Shown here: piece by piece, positions 1-6,938 of the stretch | Numbering within the stretch: position 1 is the stretch's first letter | Layout: each line of letters begins with the position of its first letter | NCBI RefSeq assembly: GCF_900128925.1 | Contig: NZ_FQUJ01000005.1 | Location: forward strand, 124,001 to 188,000 | Source of the DNA: Modicisalibacter ilicicola DSM 19980 | GTDB taxonomy: Bacteria > Pseudomonadota > Gammaproteobacteria > Pseudomonadales > Halomonadaceae | Length of the DNA stretch: 64,000 bases | Direction: 5' to 3' | Translations under genes and position numbers: made by a program | The notes under the pieces: generated by a model | What the model was told of the DNA's origin: nothing | What the model saw: the letters and a program-made list of their open reading frames with translations, nothing else | The model's database searches: none

Positions 1-336
1 CCAGAATGCCAGCCAGGTCTTCATGACCGCTCGACTGACCTGGTTGCGATCGAAATTGCCGTCGATGATGGCCCGGAGCTGGGCTCGGGGAGATCCACCG
101 GCCGCGGCACGGCGCCTGGCCACCTCCTGGCCGAGATCGCCGAGTACCTGGCGCATGGTCGCCTCGAGCAGGCCTTCCTTGCCACCGAAGTAATGGCTGA
201 TGATGCCCGCGGAGACATTGGCCCGATTGGCGATGCGCAGGATGGTGGTATTGGCAAGACCGGCCTCGTCGATCGCCTGCATGGTGGCCTGTACCAGCTG
301 ACGCCGCCGAATGGGTTCCATTCCTAGCTTGGGCAA
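1..336 (-). CDS. betI: Transcriptional repressor BetI (C-terminus cut by window edge)
   Basis: TetR-family repressor of choline-to-glycine-betaine genes; in this family choline relieves DNA binding. Only the first 112 residues are present, covering the N-terminal helix-turn-helix ([20 protein letters not shown], about residues 33-52) and the start of the ligand domain. The protein closely follows E. coli BetI, including the run WLAFW at the window edge. I place the start at a TTG codon (336) because this gives MPKLGM, the N-terminus of E. coli BetI, and an AGGGGG ribosome site lies 7 nt upstream; the ATG at 321 is an alternative. It is divergent from choX, and a BetI-type palindrome lies between the two. 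betB and betA probably follow outside the window (inference). Confidence 0.93.
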   Translation of the reverse strand, partial: MPKLGMEPIRRRQLVQATMQAIDEAGLANTTILRIANRANVSAGIISHYFGGKEGLLEATMRQVLGDLGQEVARRRAAAGGSPRAQLRAIIDGNFDRNQVSRAVMKTWLAFW

Positions 337-429
337 ACGTTCATCCCCCTGAAAGCCAGCCTGTGTTCACATGCCCCCGCTGGGCATTCCTGTACGATTG
401 GACATCACTGGATAGTATGGGATATCTTT

Positions 430-443
430 ATTGAACGTTCAAT
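430..443. promoter_or_regulatory. Candidate BetI operator (14-bp perfect palindrome)
   Basis: ATTGAACGTTCAAT reads the same on both strands and sits between divergent betI and choX, about 20 bp before the choX ATG. It resembles the GAACGTTC-centred sites I recall for BetI in other gammaproteobacteria. The position would allow repression of choX and possibly of betI itself. A TTG inside the palindrome is in frame with choX but has no ribosome site and is not taken as the start. Confidence 0.72.
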
Positions 444-463
444 CAATAAAAAGGGCTGTCTTA

Positions 464-1417
464 ATGAACTACAAGATCTCCGTCGGAACCATGTGCGGCA
501 CGCTGCTGATCCTTGGTGCGCCCCTGGCCTTTGCCGAAGTGCCGCAAGCGTGTCAGACGGTCCGCTTCGCCGAGGTAGGCTGGACCGACATCACCGCCAC
601 CACTGCGCTGTCTACCGAGGTGCTCGAAGGGTTGGGCTACGAGACGCGTACCGATACGGTCTCGGTGCCGATCGCCTATGCGGGCATGAAGAATGGCGAT
701 TTCGATGTCTTCCTGGGCAACTGGATGCCCTCCATGGCCTCGATCAGCGATCCCTACATCGAAAAGGGTCAGGTGGACCGGGTCGCGGCCAATCTGGAAG
801 GCGCCAAGTACACGCTCGCGGTACCGCAATATGTCCAGGAGGCGGGGGTCACCTCGGTGGCCGATCTCGACGAGCATGCCGACAAGTTCGATAGCCGGCT
901 CTATGGCATCGAAGCCGGCAATGACGGCAACATGATCATTCAGGAGATGATCGACAATGACGCCTTCGGGCTGGGGGACTGGCAACTGATCGACTCCTCG
1001 GAGGCGGGGATGCTGGCGGAGTTGAAATCGAAGACGGCCAACGAGGACTGGATGGTATTCCTCGGCTGGGAGCCGCACCCCATGAACACCAATTTCGACA
1101 TGGCCTACCTGGAAGGCGCCGATGATTACTTCGGCCCGAATCTGGGAGGCGCGACGGTGCATACCAATACGCGCAGCGGCTATGTCGAGGAGTGCGGCAA
1201 TGTCGGTACGTTGCTCGAGAACCTTCAGTTCTCCCTGGCGATGGAAAACCAGATCATGAGTGCGATCATGGACGAGGGGGAAAGGCCCCGTGAAGCGGCA
1301 CGCAGTTGGTTGCAGTCCAATCCCGATGCGCTCGATGACTGGCTCGAGGGTGTCACGACCGTGGAAGGCGAGCCTGGGCTGCCGGCGGTCAAGGCCTCCC
1401 TGGGTATCGAGGGCTGA
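464..1417 (+). CDS. choX: Choline ABC transporter substrate-binding protein (ChoX-like)
   Basis: Periplasmic binding protein that captures choline (possibly acetylcholine or betaine) for an ABC importer. Residues 1-24 form a Sec signal peptide ending AFA. The mature protein carries the known ChoX ligand box at a constant offset of three from Sinorhizobium ChoX: W40, D42, W87, Y116, N153 and W202 here against W43, D45, W90, Y119, N156 and W205 there. The ATG at 464 is chosen because an AAGGG ribosome site precedes it. The permease and ATPase genes (choW, choV) are not next to it: tRNA genes follow directly. It may therefore supply an importer encoded elsewhere, as orphan binding proteins do in Pseudomonas. 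Regulation by BetI through the upstream palindrome is likely. Confidence 0.9.
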   Translation: MNYKISVGTMCGTLLILGAPLAFAEVPQACQTVRFAEVGWTDITATTALSTEVLEGLGYETRTDTVSVPIAYAGMKNGDFDVFLGNWMPSMASISDPYIEKGQVDRVAANLEGAKYTLAVPQYVQEAGVTSVADLDEHADKFDSRLYGIEAGNDGNMIIQEMIDNDAFGLGDWQLIDSSEAGMLAELKSKTANEDWMVFLGWEPHPMNTNFDMAYLEGADDYFGPNLGGATVHTNTRSGYVEECGNVGTLLENLQFSLAMENQIMSAIMDEGERPREAARSWLQSNPDALDDWLEGVTTVEGEPGLPAVKASLGIEG

Positions 1418-1423
1418 TCCGGG

Positions 1424-1452
1424 TTGCCAAGCCGAACACTTGCGGGCATAAT
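1424..1452 (+). promoter_or_regulatory. Promoter of tRNA-Met
   Basis: A -35 element TTGCCA (1424-1429), a 17-bp spacer and a -10 element CATAAT (1447-1452) lie 18 bp before the mature tRNA. The stretch after the -10 is GC-rich, as in stringently controlled stable-RNA promoters. Confidence 0.7.
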
Positions 1453-1469
1453 CTGCCCCCGTCGAGAAG

Positions 1470-1546
1470 GGCTACGTAGCTCAGCTGGTTAGAGCACATC
1501 ACTCATAATGATGGGGTCCCCTGTTCGAATCAGGGCGTAGCCACCA
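1470..1546 (+). tRNA. tRNA-Met (CAT), elongator type
   Basis: A 77-nt cloverleaf with encoded CCA. The acceptor arms GGCTACG and CGTAGCC pair fully; the anticodon CAT is at 1504-1506 in loop CTCATAA. The body closely matches E. coli elongator tRNA-Met. Initiator and tRNA-Ile2 (lysidine) types share the CAT anticodon, but the acceptor stem and anticodon arm fit elongator Met best. Confidence 0.95.
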
Positions 1547-1555
1547 GGATCGAAG

Positions 1556-1589
1556 AAGCGCCCACCGGAATGATTTCGGTGGGCGCTTT
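1556..1589 (+). terminator. Rho-independent terminator after tRNA-Met
   Basis: Arms AAGCGCCCACCG and CGGTGGGCGCTT form a perfect 12-bp stem around a 9-nt loop, with a short T run at the end. Confidence 0.85.
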
Positions 1590-1655
1590 GTCATGCGCGG
1601 CAGGTCGGGATCGGCAGGGTCGCCACCGGGAGAGGGCGGCGATGGCCGGTGGCTC

Positions 1656-1683
1656 TTGACGGATGTTTCTCGTTACGTATACT
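1656..1683 (+). promoter_or_regulatory. Promoter of the tRNA-Asn cluster
   Basis: TTGACG (1656-1661), a 16-bp spacer and TATACT (1678-1683), followed by a GC-rich discriminator (ACGCCGCG). This is a strong sigma70-type promoter 21 bp before the first tRNA-Asn. The second and third copies probably share this transcript because only 28-bp spacers separate the genes. Confidence 0.8.
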
Positions 1684-1704
1684 ACGCCGCGTGTTCCGAG
1701 ATGT

Positions 1705-1780
1705 TCCCCGATAGCTCAGTTGGTAGAGCAAATGACTGTTAATCATTGGGTCGCAGGTTCGAGTCCTGCTCGGGGAGCCA
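1705..1780 (+). tRNA. tRNA-Asn (GTT), copy 1
   Basis: A 76-nt cloverleaf with acceptor TCCCCGA/TCGGGGA, anticodon GTT at 1738-1740 and encoded GCCA end. First of three tandem copies and sequence-identical to copy 2. Confidence 0.96.
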
Positions 1781-1808
1781 GTTTCCGCGAACACCACATT
1801 TCGGCGAT

Positions 1809-1884
1809 TCCCCGATAGCTCAGTTGGTAGAGCAAATGACTGTTAATCATTGGGTCGCAGGTTCGAGTCCTGCTCGGGGAGCCA
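1809..1884 (+). tRNA. tRNA-Asn (GTT), copy 2
   Basis: Identical over 76 nt to copy 1, 28 bp downstream of it. The spacers between copies are unrelated in sequence, so only the tRNA body is duplicated or kept alike by conversion. Confidence 0.96.
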
Positions 1885-1912
1885 ACCTCCCGCCGAAGCC
1901 CGCTTCTGATGT

Positions 1913-1988
1913 TCCCCGATAGCTCAGTTGGTAGAGCAAATGACTGTTAATCATTGGGTCACAGGTTCGAGTCCTGTTCGGGGAGCCA
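1913..1988 (+). tRNA. tRNA-Asn (GTT), copy 3 with altered T stem
   Basis: Same 76-nt tRNA, but the outer T-stem pair is changed: GCAGG/CCTGC in copies 1 and 2 becomes ACAGG/CCTGT. Both sides change together, so pairing is preserved. A T-rich stretch follows and may end the transcript. Confidence 0.96.
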
Positions 1989-2155
1989 CTGCTTTTTCTT
2001 TATCTTCCTGCCTCCCCCCTTCGGCAATAACCCTCTTCTCCCGATAGTCGAGAATCCGGGCATTCATCAAGCCGGAAGGCTGACGCGATCCTGCCCTTGC
2101 GTGAAGCTGCCGACTATACCTTGTCTAATAAATTCCTCGTTCAAGGAGAGAGGCC

Positions 2156-2908
2156 ATGGCAGTGACACCACGCAGAAAGGCTGAAGACGAAGGAAAGGCC
2201 GACAAGCCAGGATCCGCGGATTTGGCAAGGGGACCGCGTCGGCTGGCCGCCGTACTGGCCTTTGGTGTGCTGGCGGGGCTGGCGTTCTTCTATCTGCACC
2301 GTGGTCTTATCGAAGGAGGCGCCTTCGTCAGCCTGCTGACCCTGGCCTTCGGTGTGGGGCTGGTCACCCTGATCTGGAATCGCATCACCCATATCACGAT
2401 CCTCGGCAGCGAGATCAAGTTGCAACGCCTGACACAGCAAGCCGAGTCCTTGCTTGGCGAACTCGATGTTGGCAAGGCCGATCTCTATCGCACTTCCCTG
2501 CGTCTGGTGCAGCATGCCGCCACGGCGCAGGAGGAGGATACCGAAACGCTCGGCGCAAGAGGTGCGGATCTCGTCGAACTGCTCGAGACGATCGATAGGG
2601 CGCGCCTGCTGGAGGTGCTGGATGGGGACGCACTGTCGGCCACCGATCGTTTGATCGGCGACATGTCGCGGGCACTGTTGCCCGCTGCCGAGTCCTCGTC
2701 GACAACGGAAAAGGAGGTGTCACCGCCCGATATCGAGGCGCTGCAAGCACGTCTCGCACGGCACGATAATCACCGGGTGGGCATCCAGGGAGCCGATGTC
2801 GGCAAGGATGATGCGCCGGATCGTGCCGCCGCCGCCTTGAGGGCTCTGCTGCGTTATCGACGCAGGCTTCTGGAGATTGCCGAGGCGAAAGGCACCGCAG
2901 AGACGTGA
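2156..2908 (+). CDS. Hypothetical membrane protein with a charged cytoplasmic tail
   Basis: I do not recognise the family. The 250-residue protein has a charged, Lys/Asp-rich N-terminus (about 1-28), two probable membrane helices (about 30-48 and 54-74) and a long, Glu/Arg/Leu-rich helical tail (80-250) likely to form coiled coil. It has no signal peptide or catalytic motif. An AAGGAG ribosome site stands 8-9 nt before the ATG. It is a single gene between the tRNA-Asn cluster and the next small envelope gene. The short loop between the helices predicts both ends in the cytoplasm (inference). Confidence 0.75.
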   Translation: MAVTPRRKAEDEGKADKPGSADLARGPRRLAAVLAFGVLAGLAFFYLHRGLIEGGAFVSLLTLAFGVGLVTLIWNRITHITILGSEIKLQRLTQQAESLLGELDVGKADLYRTSLRLVQHAATAQEEDTETLGARGADLVELLETIDRARLLEVLDGDALSATDRLIGDMSRALLPAAESSSTTEKEVSPPDIEALQARLARHDNHRVGIQGADVGKDDAPDRAAAALRALLRYRRRLLEIAEAKGTAET

Positions 2909-2947
2909 ACGAGCCCGCATGAATCACAAGCCAGGGTGGCGATACCG

Positions 2948-2976
2948 TTGCGCAAGGTTTTCAGGCGTTATATAGT
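2948..2976 (+). promoter_or_regulatory. Candidate sigma70 promoter for the 3033 gene
   Basis: TTGCGC (2948-2953), a 17-bp spacer and TATAGT (2971-2976), about 57 bp before the start codon, in an AT-rich stretch. Confidence 0.5.
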
Positions 2977-3032
2977 CGCAATCGCAAACTATTATCGTTT
3001 AACTACGCTATCCAACCACTAGGGAGAATCCC

Positions 3033-3407
3033 ATGCGATACCTGGCTCAGGCCGCAACATTGGCAGTCGTCCTTGGTTCCGGCACCTTCGCCGTGGCCGA
3101 TGAAGAGCGTCCCGAACATTTCGCCGGCGAATCCGCCGAGACGCTCGAGCAGGCGGTAACCAACTTCTCCGAATACAACCAGCGCCTGGAGGAGTTGTTG
3201 AACCAGGAACTCACGCCGGAACGCATGGCGAAGATCCACGAGCTGAGCTACACCCTGGAAAACGCCTTGGCCAAGATCGACGAAGAAGTCGATCTGATGA
3301 GCGTGTTGCTGGAGGACATGCACCTGGCCTCCGAAAGTGCCGACCCACGCACCACCAAGAACGCCGGCAAGGCATACCTGAACTCGGGCCAGACCCTCGT
3401 CGAGTGA
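3033..3407 (+). CDS. Small secreted protein, DUF6746-like
   Basis: A 124-residue protein with a clear Sec signal peptide (residues 1-22, ending FAVA) and a mature, acidic, helical domain. Motifs such as HFAGESAETLEQAV and FSEYNQRLEELL resemble small periplasmic proteins that I recall as DUF6746 in halophilic gammaproteobacteria. The assignment is from memory of the pattern, and no function is known to me. An AGGGAG ribosome site precedes the ATG. A hairpin without a T run (about 3414-3440) follows the stop codon. Confidence 0.75.
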   Translation: MRYLAQAATLAVVLGSGTFAVADEERPEHFAGESAETLEQAVTNFSEYNQRLEELLNQELTPERMAKIHELSYTLENALAKIDEEVDLMSVLLEDMHLASESADPRTTKNAGKAYLNSGQTLVE

Positions 3408-3460
3408 ATCCTGGAGCAATGCACGCTGTGCATTGCTCGCATCATCCCATGCTCACAACA

Positions 3461-3500
3461 AAAAACCGCCACCCGGCATGATCCGTGAGTGGCGGTTTTT
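3461..3500. terminator. Bidirectional terminator
   Basis: AAAAACCGCCAC and GTGGCGGTTTTT form a perfect 12-bp stem with A and T runs on the two flanks. It can end transcription of the plus-strand gene at 3033 and of the minus-strand tRNA-Pro. Confidence 0.88.
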
Positions 3501-3509
3501 CTTTATTTC

Positions 3510-3586
3510 TGGTCGGAGCGACTGGATTCGAACCAGCGACCTCTGCAACCCCATTGCAGCGCGCTACCAAGCTGCGCCACGCTCCG
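3510..3586 (-). tRNA. tRNA-Pro (GGG)
   Basis: A 77-nt cloverleaf on the minus strand. Acceptor CGGAGCG pairs with CGCTCCG, the CCA end is encoded, and the anticodon GGG is at 3550-3552 in a 7-nt loop. The layout matches E. coli tRNA-Pro(GGG). Confidence 0.95.
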
Positions 3587-3642
3587 TGATCTGCTGCCCG
3601 TAAATCAGCGTGTGCTGATGTGGCTGGCAGCGAACGAGGCAT

Positions 3643-3670
3643 ATAGTAGCGATTTCCCTGCCAAATGCAA
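3643..3670 (-). promoter_or_regulatory. Promoter of tRNA-Pro
   Basis: On the minus strand, TTGCAT (3670-3665), a 16-bp spacer and TACTAT (3648-3643) lie about 57 bp before the tRNA, leaving a 5' leader of roughly 50 nt for processing. Confidence 0.6.
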
Positions 3671-3790
3671 GCGTGGAATACGCTTTCGTTTCAATCGCTT
3701 GTTACTGATGGAGCAGTGGAGGGGAGTGGTGCGTGCAACATGCCGCTTTCATTGTATTATTCGTGCCTCGAACATGAGAGGGAGAGTGCG

Positions 3791-4153
3791 ATGCCTTTGA
3801 TCATCGGCATGAGTGTACTGCTGGGGTGTCAGTTCCTCGGCGAATTGCTGTCCCGGGGGCTGGCGATCCCCGTTCCTGGCCCGGTGCTGGGCATGGTGAT
3901 TCTGCTGGTCGGGTTGCTGGTCAACGGCCAGGTGCCGGATGCCCTGCGCAAGACCGGGGAAGGATTGCTTCGCTACCTGACGCTGCTGTTCGTGCCTGCT
4001 GGCGTGGGGCTGATGGTGCATTTCGGGTTGATTCGCGCCGATTTCTGGACCCTGGTGATCACCCTGGTGCTGTCCACGGCGATCACCCTGGCGGTGACCG
4101 CGAAGGTGCTCGACTGGTCGGCACGACGCTATGTCGGGAGGAAAGGGCAATGA
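3791..4153 (+). CDS. LrgA/CidA (YohJ) family membrane protein
   Basis: A 120-residue protein with four hydrophobic segments and the family signature around PVPGPVLGMVILL. LrgA/CidA proteins were first described as holin-like controllers of murein hydrolases and work with LrgB/CidB; in several bacteria the pair affects pyruvate or glycolate movement. The ATG at 3791 follows a GAGAGGGAGAG ribosome site and gives the usual family length. An in-frame upstream extension starting near 3665 has no ribosome site. The stop overlaps the start of the LrgB-like gene by four bases (ATGA), so the two are translationally coupled. Confidence 0.88.
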   Translation: MPLIIGMSVLLGCQFLGELLSRGLAIPVPGPVLGMVILLVGLLVNGQVPDALRKTGEGLLRYLTLLFVPAGVGLMVHFGLIRADFWTLVITLVLSTAITLAVTAKVLDWSARRYVGRKGQ

Positions 4154-4878
4154 ATCTGGTGCCCCTCGACCAGCTGTGGGTCTATCTCTCCGGCAACCCC
4201 TTGCTGTCGCTTCTGGCCACACTGATTGCCTTCGTGCTGGCCACGCGTATCAACCGCTGGCTGGGCGGTTCGCCTTTCGCGCATCCGGTGCTGGTGGCGA
4301 TTGCACTGTTGATCGGCTTCTTGCTGCTTACCGGCATCGACTATGCGACCTATTTCCAGGGGGCGCAGTTCATCCACTTCCTTCTGGGGCCGGCCACGGT
4401 CGCCCTGGCTATACCGCTGTTCGACCATCGCGAACGCGTCAGGCGCATGCTGATGCCGATTCTCGTAGCCTGTGTGACGGGCATCGCGGTGGCCGTGGCA
4501 TCGACGTTGGGCATCGGGCTAATGATGGGGGCGCAAAGCGAGACGCTACTCTCCTTGGCGCCACGCTCGGTCACTTCGCCCATCGCCATGGGCATCGCCG
4601 AGCAGATCGGAGGAATCCCTTCGCTGGCAGCGGGACTGGTGCTGCTGACGGGTTCCGTGGGGTGTGCATTGGGGCCAATGATCTTTCGCTGGCTCGATAT
4701 CAAGGATCCCAGCGTCCAGGGTTTCACCATGGGGCTGGCGGCCCACGGGTTCGGCACGGCTCAGAGCTTCGCCTCCCTGGGTGCCATGGCCGGCGCCTTC
4801 GCCGGCCTGGCCATGGGCCTGACCGGCATGTTGACGGCCTTTCTGTTGCCCTTGATCACGGCACTATTCGGCTTCTGA
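4150..4878 (+). CDS. LrgB/CidB (YohK) family membrane protein
   Basis: Partner of the LrgA-like protein. It has 242 residues, the usual length, with many hydrophobic helices and conserved runs such as APRSVTSPIAMGIAEQIGG (about residues 137-155) and GLAAHGFGTAQ. The start overlaps the stop of the previous gene in ATGA. No LytTR or LysR regulator lies alongside, unlike some lrg/cid loci, so the control is not visible here. Confidence 0.9.
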   Translation: MNLVPLDQLWVYLSGNPLLSLLATLIAFVLATRINRWLGGSPFAHPVLVAIALLIGFLLLTGIDYATYFQGAQFIHFLLGPATVALAIPLFDHRERVRRMLMPILVACVTGIAVAVASTLGIGLMMGAQSETLLSLAPRSVTSPIAMGIAEQIGGIPSLAAGLVLLTGSVGCALGPMIFRWLDIKDPSVQGFTMGLAAHGFGTAQSFASLGAMAGAFAGLAMGLTGMLTAFLLPLITALFGF

Positions 4879-4890
4879 GAGGGAGTTGCT

Positions 4891-5259
4891 TCAGCAGATC
4901 TCCTCCCACAGGCATTCGCGGAAGTCCTTGGACAGCTCGGTGACCTTGTGCATGCGATTCATGGTGGCCTCGTGAATCTCTCCAGCCACTTCCTGGTAGT
5001 GCGCGGCCATTGCCGTCGGATCGCCAAGCAGCTCCTGGTTCATGGCGCCATGGGCCAGCTTCTCGGTCGAGATGGCCATGATCTTGAAAAACTCGGCTTC
5101 CTGCTGCATGGCGTTACCCAGCATCTCCAGCCACACCAGTTGTAGACGGGCAGAGGCATTGGCCGATTCCATCCATTGCTGCATCCACCAACTGGGAAGC
5201 GCGGCAGCATCGACATCGGCCAGTGGAGACGGAAAAGGGGTGGAGCGTGATGTTGCCAT
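4891..5259 (-). CDS. Small helical protein, possibly phasin-like
   Basis: A 122-residue, cysteine-poor, strongly helical and amphipathic protein rich in Ala, Met, Gln and Glu. Its character (WMQQWMESANASARLQLVW, then EAEFFKIMAISTEKL) recalls phasins or polyhydroxyalkanoate-associated proteins, which coat storage granules in Halomonas, but I see no diagnostic motif. It is convergent with the LrgB-like gene and 12 bp away, with no pha gene nearby. The phasin reading is tentative. Confidence 0.6.
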   Translation of the reverse strand: MATSRSTPFPSPLADVDAAALPSWWMQQWMESANASARLQLVWLEMLGNAMQQEAEFFKIMAISTEKLAHGAMNQELLGDPTAMAAHYQEVAGEIHEATMNRMHKVTELSKDFRECLWEEIC

Positions 5260-5462
5260 GAGGTCCCTCCTGCGAGCGTGAACGAGAGTAGGGGATGCCA
5301 GCTACCAGTGTAGGCCTTTAAGGTGTCTCTGGACCATGATCGTCAAGTTATCTGAATAGAACTTGATGCGGGTCAGATTCGAGCGTTGAATCGAGGCTAT
5401 GGAGAGTGGATTCGCAGAACCAGCGTCCATGCCAGAGCGACAGGCGTCAACCGGGAGGGGCC

Positions 5463-5636
5463 ATGTGGGAAGTCGTCAAATCGGTGCTGTCGGCATTCTT
5501 CGGCGTCCAGAGGGAACAGCGCCGGCGCCGGGATTTCGAGCAAGGCAAGCCGGGGACTTTCATCGTGGTGGGCATCGTGCTCGCCATGCTGATGGTCATC
5601 GTCGTGATGGCGATCGCCATCATGGCCGCGGGCTGA
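5463..5636 (+). CDS. DUF2970 family small membrane protein
   Basis: A 57-residue protein starting MWEVVKSVLSAFFGVQ, with the RDFEQGKPGTFIVVGI core typical of DUF2970 and a single C-terminal membrane helix (about 34-55). The ATG at 5463 follows a GGGAGGGG ribosome site; in-frame codons further upstream lack one. The function is unknown. The gene lies 130 bp before coxB and may belong to the oxidase locus. Confidence 0.82.
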   Translation: MWEVVKSVLSAFFGVQREQRRRRDFEQGKPGTFIVVGIVLAMLMVIVVMAIAIMAAG

Positions 5637-5692
5637 GCTCCGCAGCGTTTAATTTCGTGGCGGACCGGTTCTCGCGAATCCGAAAGCTCTTC

Positions 5693-5698
5693 TATACT
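5693..5698 (+). promoter_or_regulatory. Candidate -10 element before coxB
   Basis: TATACT about 68 bp before the coxB start. The best -35 (TTCTCG, 18-bp spacer) is weak, so an activator may be needed or the call may be wrong. Confidence 0.35.
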
Positions 5699-5766
5699 CG
5701 TCAAGCACACCCTAATTTATCCGTAATGGTCGCTCCGACGATATTAGAACAACTAAGGAGAGGTGG

Positions 5767-6885
5767 ATGCGCAAGATGTTAGTTCTCGCTGCCCTGATGG
5801 CGAGTGTCACCGGTCTGTCTCGTGCGGCACGAGCGGCAGGCTGGAACATGCCTGTCGGCGTCACGGAAGTCAGCCGTGACGTCTACGGCCTGCATATGGT
5901 GATCTTCTGGATCTGCGTGATCATCGGCGTGATCGTGTTCGGCATCATGTTCTACTCGCTGTTCCGTTACCGACGATCCAAGGGAGCACAGGCGGCCCAT
6001 TTTCACGAACACACCACCGTCGAGGTGTTCTGGACGGCAATCCCGCTTCTCATCCTCGTGGCCATGGCGATTCCGGCCACTGCCACCCTCAAGGACATGT
6101 ACGACGCCTCCGAAGCCGAGCTCGATGTGATGGTCACCGGCCATCAGTGGCGGTGGCATTACCACTACATGGGCGAGGACATAACGTTCTTCTCCAATCT
6201 GGATACTCCCCGGGAACAGATCGACGGCACGGCCGAGAAGGGCGAGAACTACCTGCTCGAGGTCGATCAGCCCCTGGTCTTGCCCGTGGGTCGCAAGGTG
6301 CGACTGCTGATGACCTCGTCGGACGTCATCCATTCCTGGTGGGTGCCGGATCTGGCGGTCAAGAAGGATGCCGTGCCGGGGTTCGTCAACGAGGCCTGGA
6401 CACGTATCGACGAGCCTGGCATCTACCGCGGTCAGTGCGCGGAACTGTGCGGCAAGGACCATGCCTTCATGCCGGTCGTGGTGCAGGCCATGGAGCAGGA
6501 GGCGTTCGACACCTGGCTCGCGGAGCGCAAGCAGGAGGCCGCCGCCGCCGCAAGCGGGGTCGATCGTGAGTGGAAGCTCGAGGAACTGGTCGAGCGAGGC
6601 GAGAAGGTCTACGGCTCGATCTGTGCCTCCTGTCACCAGGCCGACGGGCAGGGCACGCCGCCGACATTCCCGGCGCTGGCGGGCAACCAGGCGATGATGG
6701 ACGATCTCGATTGGCACATCGATGTTGTCGTCAACGGTGTATCCGGCTCGGCGATGGCGGCCTTCAGCGGCACGCTCAATCCTGTCGATCTCGCTGCGGT
6801 GATCACCTACGAGCGCAACGCCTGGGGCAACGAGACCGGCGATGTGGTTCAACCGGCGGAAATTCAGGCGCTCATAGACCCCTGA
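5767..6885 (+). CDS. coxB: Cytochrome c oxidase subunit II with fused cytochrome c domain
   Basis: Subunit II of aa3-type oxidase; it accepts electrons at the binuclear CuA site. N-terminal signal-like segment, two membrane helices (about 41-68 and 88-108), then a periplasmic cupredoxin domain. All CuA ligands are present: H189, C224, E226 (backbone), C228, H232 and M235. A C-terminal cytochrome c domain carries CASCHQ with heme cysteines C286 and C289 and axial H290, as in caa3-type enzymes; SAMAAF downstream probably supplies the axial Met. AAGGAGAGG precedes the ATG. First gene of the oxidase locus and presumably co-transcribed with coxA, 53 bp downstream. Confidence 0.96.
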   Translation: MRKMLVLAALMASVTGLSRAARAAGWNMPVGVTEVSRDVYGLHMVIFWICVIIGVIVFGIMFYSLFRYRRSKGAQAAHFHEHTTVEVFWTAIPLLILVAMAIPATATLKDMYDASEAELDVMVTGHQWRWHYHYMGEDITFFSNLDTPREQIDGTAEKGENYLLEVDQPLVLPVGRKVRLLMTSSDVIHSWWVPDLAVKKDAVPGFVNEAWTRIDEPGIYRGQCAELCGKDHAFMPVVVQAMEQEAFDTWLAERKQEAAAAASGVDREWKLEELVERGEKVYGSICASCHQADGQGTPPTFPALAGNQAMMDDLDWHIDVVVNGVSGSAMAAFSGTLNPVDLAAVITYERNAWGNETGDVVQPAEIQALIDP

Positions 6886-6938
6886 TCGCACGAGTACGTA
6901 ATCCTGTGCGCAAGTCGACTTGCGAGGAGAATTGATCG

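Noticed and set aside
431-463. TTG start giving an 11-residue longer ChoX
   Set aside because: The TTG is inside the palindromic operator, has no ribosome site and would put extra residues before a normal signal peptide.
3489-3800. 103-codon open frame over tRNA-Pro
   Set aside because: It crosses the tRNA gene on the other strand and the lrgA leader, with no ribosome site.
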